From NCBI RefSeq assembly GCF_020520425.1, contig NC_079491.1:620001-684000 (forward strand): a stretch of 64,000 nucleotides of DNA, in the 5' to 3' direction. Below are positions 35,320 through 44,308 of the stretch, piece by piece. Position 1 is the first letter of the stretch; the number at the start of each line of letters is the position of its first letter. Source of the DNA: Spinacia oleracea. Taxonomy: Eukaryota > Streptophyta > Magnoliopsida > Caryophyllales > Amaranthaceae. The position numbers and the translations under genes were made by a program. The notes below the pieces were generated by a model. The model worked only from the letters and a program-made list of their open reading frames with translations, was not told the DNA's origin and ran no database searches.

Positions 35320-37416
35320 ATGGCGGACGATGAATCAGAGTACGAACAAATCTTCAAGAAAGGCACCATTGTTGAAGTCAGTTCTGAAGACGAAGGTCTT
35401 CGAGGTTCTTGGTACACTGCCACTGTTCTCCGCACCATTTCTCGTAAATCCCACCAAATCTTCGTCGAATACCACAATCTCATGGAAGACGACGCCGGTT
35501 CGAGGCATCTCTGTGAATACGTTGACGCTCTCCTTGTCCGGCCCATTCCTCCTCGTGAACCGAACCGCCTTTACTCTCTAATGGAAGATGTTGATGCTTA
35601 CCACAACGATGGCTGGTGGGAAGGTGTTGTCACGAAGATTGTAGAACCTTCTAGTTCTTACTCTGTTTTCTTCCGTTGTTCTCGTGAGCAGATCGATTTC
35701 TCCCCTTCCGATCTTCGGTTGCATCGTGAGTGGGTTCGGGGAAATCTTTGGGTCCCGCCTTTGGAGCAACATGCATCTCCTCCTCCTAGGTTTGCTACCT
35801 GTTTTCACTTGATTTCTCCTCCCTTTTGAATTTATGACCACTTTTAATCAATTTCTCATCAATTTCTGTGTTGTTTTTATGATTCCTATTTATTATTAAA
35901 CTGCTTCATTAGTAAGATTTGATTAGCTGTGTTTAATTCTGGGATTTTATGTTTCAATGTTGTGTGCTAGCTGCCAATAATTCCCCAGTTCCTGAAAAAG
36001 AAAATGTTAATTTTTGAAGTGTACTCCGTATTATATTGGTACATTCACGTTTCGCGTACGGTTTCTTTTGATGGTACATGTTAGCTGACCCCAAATCATT
36101 TAGGGATTAGGGCTTTGTTGTTGTGGTTGCACTGTACTTATTACATTAATTTTGGAAATCAAGTAAAACCCCAAACTTTATAAAAGGGAAGGAATGTTTA
36201 ATTGGAAAGAAAGGCCATAAACGTTTTATGAATTGTCGATGCCCACTAGCTTAGTTGGTTAAACTCTAAGGGGGCGTTTGGTTCGCAGGGTGGTATGGGT
36301 TTGGAATTAGGAATGAAACCATGGTGATATGGGGTAACATTGGAACTTGATTTCCAATACCATATGTTTGGTTATATCTGGGAATGGGTATTTTTCTTTT
36401 ATTTGATACCTAAAGGTTTGTTATGAGTCATACCCACCTCTCCCCTTGGGTTTCTAAACCCCGTACCTTGTGGGTTTGAGGTATGGATTTAGAAAATGAT
36501 TTTTTCTAAACTAAACACAAGGTATGGGTTTTGCTCATCTCATACCAAAACTCCACGAACCAAATGCCCCCTAAAATCTTGGGGGTGGTACTCGGGATCG
36601 AATTCCGTTTACATTATTTCCCCAGTGGCTGTCTCTACACCTGGGGAAAAGAATAAATTTGAAGAACTTTTTTGGGTTTTTGTATTTTTTCTGATAATTA
36701 GTGTACTTGTACTGTTGTACATTAATTTTGGTAAGTTATAATAATAATCCCATAAGCTAGTTGTGTGAGAGAAGTAAAGTTTGGTTAGTCATATTCCTGT
36801 GTGGCTGTGTCATCATGTTAATTATTGTTGGTGTATGCTATGGATAACAACAATAAGGCGAAAATAAAGAGAACGAAATAATGCTTATTAATTATATGCT
36901 GATTGGCAGCCAGAGGAAAAGGAGTGGGGAAGATGGGAGAAATGGTAGGGGTACAAGGGGTGGAGGAGAAAGAGACATAGGAAGGAGAAGTGCTAATACT
37001 TCAACTAAACAAGATGGTTTTGTGACGAATGGAAGATGCACGGAAGAAAGAAGGAGAAGCAATCGATCCATTAGTAATGACAGGGAAGCCAGGAAAATAA
37101 AGGATGGTAAACTAGGGATTAGTAGCAATGGTGCATGCAAGAAACATGAAAATGGTAAATTAAAAGAACCAAGAAGGAGAGCTAGCAAAAATGCAGGTAT
37201 AGTTGTTTCCAATTTGAAATTCACTATGGTATATATGATGGCGTTACCGAATACTGAATCTTATGCCTGATATTACACCCTCTATCTCATTTGCATAAAA
37301 TTAGGGATTAGTAGGATGGAAAACTGGGATTAGTAGTAATGTTTTGTTTATGCATTATGTTCCTGAGTCATTTTTCGTCCAAAACAGGTCGCCAACTAGC
37401 ACCACTACCAAGATGA
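35320..37416 (+). CDS. short Agenet-domain protein, paralogue of the upstream DUF724 gene
   Basis: Exons 35320-35789, 36910-37196 and 37388-37416 sum to 786 nt, 261 residues. Exon 1 encodes two Agenet units: GTIVEVSSEDEGLRGSWY and VDAYHNDGWWEGVVTKI, then DLRLHREWVRGNLWVPP, closely matching exon 1 of the neighbouring gene. Exon 2 encodes a very basic, Arg/Lys/Gly/Asn-rich tail with several RRR or KKH patches. Exon 3 adds nine residues and a stop. There is no AT-hook and no DUF724 domain. The last splice join is the weakest part; more exons could follow (see 38680-38797). Intron 1 carries a SINE split by a Tourist-like MITE. A nuclear reader of chromatin or RNA is inferred from the domain only. 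Confidence 0.75.
36239..36660 (+). mobile_element. tRNA-derived SINE interrupted by a MITE
   Basis: An A box TAGCTTAGTTGG (36247-36258) and a B box GGGATCGAATTCC (36594-36606) lie too far apart as they stand, but are about 42 bases apart once the 302-bp MITE and one TAA copy are discounted, a normal tRNA spacing. The 5' piece is about 36239-36269 and the 3' piece runs to about 36660. No clear target duplication was found, so the outer limits are approximate. Confidence 0.55.
36270..36571. mobile_element. Tourist-like (PIF/Harbinger) MITE
   Basis: The left end GGGGGCGTTTGGTTCGCAGG and the right end, reverse-complemented, GGGGGCATTTGGTTCGTGGA, are inverted repeats, with the 3-bp duplication TAA at 36267-36269 and 36572-36574. 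Length is 302 bp. The interior repeats GGTATGGG words and encodes no transposase. Confidence 0.8.
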
Positions 37417-38989
37417 CGAAGAATTTCCCTCAAAAACATAAAACAACATGACGAAGGATGATCGCCACTCTAGCATTTGATATATCTTTTTTTACAACTT
37501 ACAAGAGCTTTCTAACTATCCTATAAGTTATGGCCTCACCAATTTTATTTTTTTGGAGCTTTTGAAGGTTCTTCCATGCACTCTTAGGGTAAGCTGCCTT
37601 TAGAGTTTGTCTTATTTGACAAGCTTCAAGTTCCTTAATTCTTATTGTCTGCTGTTTTATTTTGCTTTTGACTTGATCCTTTTGTTATGTGATGTAGTTT
37701 GTCTTGAGGGCCGAATCTTAGGATATGCCATATGCTGATATGCATGATTGCATCTTGTAGAGAGGCCTCGAGGCTAGAGGACCTAATTTATTTACACATT
37801 TTGAAAAGAAAGAGAAGTTAGCCCCCTCTAAATATTTTGAGCAAATGAATGATTAAATATGAATTATCTAAGTGGTTTTTTCCCTTTATAAGAGGGCCTA
37901 AATTTTCAATGTGACTGGTGGAACTTTTACATTTTAGGGAGTAAAAAACTGAAGTCAATCATTATTTTGGAAATTTATCAGTTATACATCTATTCGTTTT
38001 TTAAGGGTCCTAATCAAACTAATTGAGGCAGCAGGTTTCTGTAGGAATAGACCTTGTACGGAGTATATTTTATCTTATCACTTTTGAGAGTTAGTGCAAA
38101 TTTAAGAATGTTATATCGAGTTCATTTTCTAGTGTAATGTAGAATACTGAAAGATGTTGATTGTCTCTGTTCATGATATACTTTCGTACTTCCCAGGCAA
38201 CCTTTTAAAGTCTAGCTAGATAACCTGCATTTTCATGATATAAGATTATAATCTCAATAGTGTTCTAATGTTGAAGATTAGCGTGCTCACTGCAAAAGAG
38301 TTGCTTATTACTGCTAATATACCACATGATCTTTTACTACATAGATTATTGAGATCTAATGAAAATGTATTGGTTATGGAGAGAGCATATAATACATTTT
38401 AATTTCTGTGCTTCACTTTGGAGGATTTGTCTGTGTGCATCATTTTAGTCTTGAAAACCAATAGAACGGATAGGCTTCCAGCTTCCTTCTGGCAAGAAAC
38501 GGTTGGTTTTGAATGTAATCTTCCTTTAGTTATATTTGGCTCTGTTCTTTCCTGTGAAGAGGAAGCGAAAGCTAAGGTTGTTTTCATCCCTTGTTTTGGA
38601 GAATGCTTTTGAAGAGAAGGTTTTAGTACAGTTATCTTACAAAGGTTACTTGAAGTTGCTTTACCAGAAAAAAAAAACAGGTTAGCCGAGTAGCTGTTGG
38701 TGGTGATGAAGAATGTGATTCGGTTTTGAAGGTTGTTTTCAGCTGCCGGGGTCGTGGTTGCAAGTGGTTTTGGAACACTGGTGCTTGTGATCAGGTTTTC
38801 TTTTGGATAAATTAAGGTTTCTCTTAGTTATTAAAATGTTGGAGCTTAGAAGAGATTGTATAAACTAATGAAACTTGATCTATACATGTCTTAGGAACTT
38901 AATTACTTTTTATGTATGGAAATTATTCTGGCAAAAGGTAGACCTCTTGAAAGTGTGATCACTTTTATGGTGCTTATCAATAAAGATGG
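37417..38989. other. intergenic, with one orphan exon-like stretch
   Basis: Mostly AT-rich with no gene. At 38680-38797 an open stretch reading VSRVAVGGDEECDSVLK lies between AACAG| and CAG|GTTTTC, like an internal exon. It is not joined to any gene here with confidence. Confidence 0.35.
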
Positions 38990-39300
38990 TTGTGGGCTGG
39001 CCCGACCCGACATATAAAAGCCTGGCCAGGCACGGGCATGAAAAAAAGCAAAGCACGACCCGTCATGAAGCCGTGGGCTGGACTTGGGCCGTATTTTTTG
39101 AAAAAGCACAAGATACGTCACGACCTGACATATAAAAGCCTGGCCAGGCACAGGCATGAAAAAGCACGACCCGGTACAAAGCAATGGGCCGGGCTTGGGC
39201 AGCATTTTTTTTGGAAAAAGTACCACAAGGCATGACTCGACTCGGCACACTAAATATGTAAAACTAGGCTTAGGCATGATGGCCCGGCCCGGCCCAACCA
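38990..39300. repeat. GC-rich dispersed repeat, copy 1
   Basis: Much more GC-rich than its surroundings, with repeated GGGCTGG, GGCCAGGCA, GCACGACCC and a GGCCCGGCCCGGCCC end. The unit AAGCCTGGCCAGGCAC.GGCATGAAAAA occurs twice inside. Copies of the same family lie at 41515-41765 and 62640-63430. Likely a non-autonomous DNA transposon; the class is not determined. Confidence 0.6.
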
Positions 39301-39403
39301 AAATCCTCTATACAATATTCTGCAGAGGATCTCAAAACGACAATACAGGCTCTCTTATCCAGATTACTACAGTCTACAGGTTACTGTGAACCACAACCGC
39401 AGC

Positions 39404-41344
39404 ATGAACATCACCACCTTCAAACCTCCTGTACATCTCACACTCACTTCTACTCCAAATTTCCCAGAAATCTCAAACTGCAAAACCATTAAACAATTTA
39501 GGCAAATCCATGGCAAATTAATTAAAACTTCGCAAATCCATGACCCTCTTATGTCTGCTGAACTCGTTAGGTGTTCCGCCTTTTCACTCCGAGACCTCGA
39601 CTATGCTCGTCTTCTGTTCTACCGCATGAACCAACCAAACCCCTTTTCATACAACACCATTATCAGAGCCATTTCTGAGGATGAAGATGATCCAGTTGAG
39701 GTTTTGTCTATTTTTACCCTTATGTTGTGTGATGAGTTTCTCTCTCCTAATAAGTTCACTTACCCTTCTGTTCTCAAAGCCTGTGCTAAATTAAGAGATT
39801 TGGTAGTGGGTAAGCAGGTTCATGCCCAGTTGGTGAAACTGGGATTGGAAGATGATGAGTTTGTTGTTAGCAATCTTTTGAGGATGTATGTCTTGTGTGG
39901 GATCATGGATGATGCTCAATTATTGTTTTTTCAAAGAACTTTGCATGATAATCGTACTGTAAATCGTGATGGGTTTCTGGGTATGGATGGTGTTAGTAAG
40001 AGGAGACAAGAAGGTGATGTAGTTTTATGGAATGTAATGGTTGATGGGTATATCAAACTCGGGGATATGAGAGCTGCACGCCAACTGTTTGATAAAATGC
40101 CTAAGAGAAGTGTGGTTTCATGGAATGGAATGATTGCTGGCTATGCTCAACGCGGTTGGTTTAGCGATGCAATTGGGGTTTTTAGAGAGATGCAAATGGT
40201 GGATGAGAATGTTAAACCAAATTATGTGACATTGGTTAGTATTCTTCCAGCAATTTCTCATTTAGGTGCACTTGAATTAGGCAAATGGATTCATTTATAT
40301 GCTGATAGAAATGGTTTTAACATTGATGATGTTCTTGGTTCTGCACTGATTGATATGTATTCCAAGTGTGGTAGTGTTGACAAAGCACTCCAAATCTTTG
40401 AAACCCTTCCAAAACAGAGTACCATTACATGGAATGCTGTTATTAATGGGCTCGCTATCCACGGCCGTGCAACCGAGTCTATTCAATACTTCACAGAAAT
40501 GCTAGAAATGGGGATCAAACCTAGTGATGTCACCTACATTGGTGTTTTAACTGCATGTAGCCATGGTGGAAAGGTGAATGAAGGTAAAAGGTTCTTCAAT
40601 CATATGATAAAGGTAGCTGGTTTAAACCCTAGGATTGAACACTATGGTTGCATGGTTGATCTTTTAGGCCGTAACGGGCTCTTAAAAGAAGCCGAGAAAT
40701 TCATACGCGACATGAACATGAAACCCGATGCTGTCATTTGGAAGGCCTTGTTAGGTGCTTGTAAGTTACATAACGACATCGAAATGGGAAGAAGAGTAGC
40801 TAAACATCTAATGGAAATGGCTCCTTCTGATAGTGGATCATATATTGCTCTTTCAAATATGTATGCAAGTTTAGGAGAATGGGATGAAGTTGCTCGAATT
40901 AGGTTATTGATGAAGGATAGAGACGTGAGAAAAGATCCCGGTTGTAGCTGGATCGAGCTCGATGGAGTTATCCACGAGTTTCTCGTAGAAGATGACTCGC
41001 ACCCTTGTGCTAAGGAAATCCATTTGATGTTGAAGGAGGTTTCTGACAAATTACAGTCAATAGGTCATCAGCCTAATACTACACAGGTTTTGCTTAATGT
41101 GGATGAAGAAGCAAAAGAAAGTGCCTTGTATTATCACAGTGAAAAGATTGCTGTTGCATTTGGGTTAATCAGTACAAAGGCTCAAACACCACTTCAGGTG
41201 GTTAAGAATCTTCGAATATGTGAAGATTGTCATTCATCGATGAAACTGATCTCGAAATTGTACAACCGGAGGATTGTTGTCAGAGATCGGAAGAGGTTCC
41301 ATCATTTTGAGGATGGATTGTGTTCTTGTAATGACTTTTGGTAA
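39404..41344 (+). CDS. LPA66: DYW-class PPR RNA-editing factor, LPA66-like
   Basis: Intronless, 646 residues starting MNITTFKPPVH. A longer frame runs upstream, but the first ATG is at 39404. PLS-type pentatricopeptide repeats fill residues of about 30-480 (for example VVSWNGMIAGYAQRGWFSDA, ITWNAVINGLAIHG). E and E+ motifs follow, then a DYW deaminase domain with the zinc and catalytic signature H578-S-E580 and C606-E-D-C609-H. It ends in DFW instead of DYW. Length and wording of most repeats match Arabidopsis LPA66 (At5g48910) as I remember it; that protein edits the plastid psbF transcript and supports photosystem II assembly. The psbF site was first described in spinach. N-terminal targeting to plastids is expected but the peptide is not distinctive. 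GC-rich repeats flank the gene on both sides. Confidence 0.8.
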   Translation: MNITTFKPPVHLTLTSTPNFPEISNCKTIKQFRQIHGKLIKTSQIHDPLMSAELVRCSAFSLRDLDYARLLFYRMNQPNPFSYNTIIRAISEDEDDPVEVLSIFTLMLCDEFLSPNKFTYPSVLKACAKLRDLVVGKQVHAQLVKLGLEDDEFVVSNLLRMYVLCGIMDDAQLLFFQRTLHDNRTVNRDGFLGMDGVSKRRQEGDVVLWNVMVDGYIKLGDMRAARQLFDKMPKRSVVSWNGMIAGYAQRGWFSDAIGVFREMQMVDENVKPNYVTLVSILPAISHLGALELGKWIHLYADRNGFNIDDVLGSALIDMYSKCGSVDKALQIFETLPKQSTITWNAVINGLAIHGRATESIQYFTEMLEMGIKPSDVTYIGVLTACSHGGKVNEGKRFFNHMIKVAGLNPRIEHYGCMVDLLGRNGLLKEAEKFIRDMNMKPDAVIWKALLGACKLHNDIEMGRRVAKHLMEMAPSDSGSYIALSNMYASLGEWDEVARIRLLMKDRDVRKDPGCSWIELDGVIHEFLVEDDSHPCAKEIHLMLKEVSDKLQSIGHQPNTTQVLLNVDEEAKESALYYHSEKIAVAFGLISTKAQTPLQVVKNLRICEDCHSSMKLISKLYNRRIVVRDRKRFHHFEDGLCSCNDFW

Positions 41345-41514
41345 TTTCTCTATAAATGTGTGATAAAAAGCATACACAGATCATTGAGGTCTGAGATACA
41401 GAAAGTTGGTTATACATGGTAGTAATCTTCGTACTGTTTATAGAAGCATTGGTGAAGTAGTCTTTTACAGTGACCTAAACCTCAATTATTTTGGGATGTA
41501 AGTACAGTTATATG

Positions 41515-41765
41515 GATTGGCCGAGGCCCGGCCCAGCTCGAAAAAACCCGGCCTGAAACGAACACGAAACAAGCACGGACCTTTACGTAATCATGGGCTG
41601 TGGGCCCGGCTGTGCCGTTTTTTTTTGGGGGGAAAAAACACGACAAGGCTCGACTCGACCCGGCACGACAAATCACGCTAAATTTAGTAAAATTAGGCTT
41701 AGACATGACAGCCCAGCCTGGCGCCATTTTCGGCCTGAAGTCCGACTCGGCTCGGACCACAGCTA
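41515..41765. repeat. GC-rich dispersed repeat, copy 2
   Basis: Same family and orientation as 38990-39300: shared words include CATGGGCTG, GAAAAAACACGAC, CTCGACTCG..CCGGCAC and AAAATTAGGCTTAGACATGA. No coding frame is supported. Confidence 0.6.
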
Positions 41766-42786
41766 CGCCCATTGAAACCAGTATTTCAGTGTTTCTTGTT
41801 TCCGTAGTCCAGTAGAAAGGGCAAGGAACAGCCATGGATCCTTTATGAAGCATATTGCATTGTAAAAATGAGGCCAGACCTGAAGGCCCATTTTGTTCCT
41901 TACTCTGCTCATTCCTAGGCACCCTAGCTACTCAGAAGTGCATGAATCATTGGACCTGGCTTGGACACTATGGCTCTGTTTGGCACTAAGCGGTTAGATG
42001 TTAGCTTTTAGCTCTTTGTGTTAGGTGGTTTGATCGGCAATAAGCCTGTACATTAACTTATTGAATGATGGGTTCGAATGAGTAAGTTTAACCCCTTGTA
42101 ATTAAGTTCACTTTTACTCTTAACATCACATTTGTCCTTAATCAGGACCCTTTTTTTCGAGTAAAGTCACGTTTATCCTTTGTTATTAGTGATCTTTGAG
42201 TAAGATTACTTTTTCCTTGACCAAGATCACTTCGGGTCACCATTACCCTGAGCGGCTTAGATAAGGTCCCTTTTATCTTTAATCAGTGTCGCTTTACCCT
42301 TTTAGGTTTACCTTGAGCGATACGTTATTAAAATTGATGTCATGTGTTAGGCACATGATGGCATCCCAATTGGAGTAAAAATACTCACATGGACAAGCAC
42401 ACAAAACCTTTTGGAAAAGAATTGTGAATTGTGGCCCAACATGAGTGAACTTAAGCAAAGATTGATTGACATTATATGAGAGGCAGGGTATTGAGAATTT
42501 GAGAGGGATGACATTAGAGACATATGCCACGTGGTACCTTAAACTCTTAAAGAAGAAGAGAGATAGCTGCAACTGCAATTGTACTACTGCTACTCTGCTA
42601 GTGCACTAAATGATTCTAAATAAGATAACTGCAATCCACTTCACTTGTGAACCGAATTAGACCATACTCACCACACCACCATCTCCAATTCAATAGCAGT
42701 GGTCCAATAATCATGGTCCAATGACACTTTCTGCCTACACTCTTCTAAATTTGGGTGCACAATACACCACGTACTACCTACTTATT
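41766..42786. other. intergenic, transposon debris
   Basis: No gene seen. GGCTCTGTTTGGCACTAAGC near 41970 looks like a hAT-type MITE end, and 42080-42320 repeats TTTTACCCTT/GATCACTTT-like words. Nothing else could be supported. Confidence 0.35.
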
Positions 42787-43222
42787 ACGACCTCTGTCTC
42801 TAAAAGATTGTCCTAAATGTTTGTATTCACTTTATTTGTAAGAATTAGATATACTCAAAAGCAAATTGGTAGATAGATTTGTCTTTTAGTTAGATGAAAT
42901 AATCGTGTATGAAGAAGATATGTAAGGACCATAAACCAAAAAAAGGTACGAGAAATTATGATATAAGAGCATGAGCATTGAGCATTGAGCAATGGTCAAG
43001 CTACAACCTCTCCCAATGCAAAGTTGCAACTTTTTGTAATTTGGTCATGACTCACATGCGAATCATTTCAATCTTTACTCTCACAACAAGATCGAGTAGT
43101 TGGTCCCACCTGAAATATTACCAAGTTTGTAGCTCCACAAAGCTACATGGTTTTGCAAAAAGTTGAAACTTATACCCAACTACTGCTACTGTTCTAAGAC
43201 AATCTTTTAGGGGCAGAAGGAG
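42787..43222. mobile_element. MITE with TCTAAAAGATTGTC ends
   Basis: The left end CGACCTCTGTCTCTAAAAGA and the reverse complement of the right end, CTCCTTCTGCCCCTAAAAGA, are inverted repeats that continue into TTGTC. TA dinucleotides flank (42785-42786 and 43223-43224). Length 436 bp, non-coding. Stowaway-like by its TA duplication and CTCC start. Confidence 0.65.
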
Positions 43223-43438
43223 TATATCCGAGTCTCAGTGGCCATACACATAATATAAATATATTTCTTGTGAGTTGTTGGAGTTATATCAATGTATCCC
43301 CACCGAGTTAGGCAAGAATAGTCCCCATTTTGTTATATTGAAGAACACAACTTATTTGACATTTACTTCAATTCAAGAAATTGGAGTGCATTAAGAAATT
43401 TCCAATGAGGAAGTCGAAAGCAACATGTAACTACTAAA

Positions 43439-43443
43439 ACAAG
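43439..43443. repeat. target-site duplication ACAAG, left copy
   Basis: The pentamer ACAAG directly abuts the left LTR and recurs at 55019-55023 after the right LTR, as expected from integrase. Confidence 0.9.
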
Positions 43444-43868
43444 TGTTCCGGTGTTGTAAAGATGGAAACAATGGGCTTCGAATGAAGGCCCTTTTGTATG
43501 TGTTGAAGATCTTGCTTGTTTGAATGAGTGGAATCCGAATTCACCTGCACAAGAGCAAAGTCACTAGCCTCGGGGGTGTTTCCGAGGAAAGCCCCTCCGA
43601 TGCCTAAGTAAGAATGATGCTCGGATTCTAGAGAGAAGTTCTCTAGAAGAGTAGTCTTAAGGCGGTAAATTCGACGTACCTTGAGGTGTGAGCCTTGGCG
43701 GCCTATTTATAGTGTTTGCATAATAAATGCCCATAGGTCATTTATTGTTATTGGGCCTTGGGCCTTAATGGATGGCTGAATAGCCATTGGTAGGTTTGAT
43801 GTTGTTGTTTAGAGCCATTGGGCTTTGGACTTAGTGGCCCAATTGAGAATCAATTGGGAGCCCAAACA
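43444..43868 (-). repeat. LTR (3' LTR in the element's orientation)
   Basis: A 425-bp terminal repeat starting TGTTCCGG and ending CCCAAACA (TG...CA). It matches 54594-55018 at every base I compared. Confidence 0.95.
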
Positions 43869-43870
43869 AC

Positions 43871-43880
43871 ATGCCCCCCA
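43871..43880 (-). other. polypurine tract
   Basis: On the minus strand TGGGGGGCAT lies two bases before the downstream LTR, the usual site for plus-strand DNA priming. Confidence 0.7.
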
Positions 43881-44046
43881 GACCCGGTCCATTTAGAATT
43901 AAATGGGTGGGTTTCCAGCTGTCAGAAGTCTGAAAGTTCCCTCTCTTTTTTGAAAAGGGATGATTTGCATTGATGACAAGTGTTGGGAGTTGTATTGTGC
44001 CGTGGAGATCGTGGGTTGAGGAAGTTGATGCGCCCCTTTTCTTTTC

Positions 44047-44054
44047 TATAAATA
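44047..44054 (+). promoter_or_regulatory. TATA box of the antisense gene
   Basis: TATAAATA on the plus strand, 255 bases before the start codon at 44309. A likely 5' UTR intron (44227-44291, AAG|GTAATT...CCCTAG|) lies between. It is separate from the LTR TATA, which faces the other way. Confidence 0.6.
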
Positions 44055-44308
44055 CGGGGTGCATTGCTCTTTTCGAACTTTTTACTCCTTCTTTCAGACC
44101 CTTTCTCTCTCTAAATTCCGGCGATCGCAGTGCAATTTGCTTCTTCAGATCTACGAAATTCGGCCAACTTTAGACTTCGGGAACTTGTGTTGTTCGTTTT
44201 ATCGGCGAATTCCGCTTCGGAAAAAGGTAATTTGTTTCTGAATTCTCCTTTTTTCTTCGTTTTTCCTTCTACCCCTCAATCTCAACCCTAGACCGAGAAT
44301 TCGCGGCC

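Noticed and set aside
39386-39403. PPR start upstream of 39404
   Set aside because: The frame stays open upstream but has no ATG; the first ATG is at 39404.
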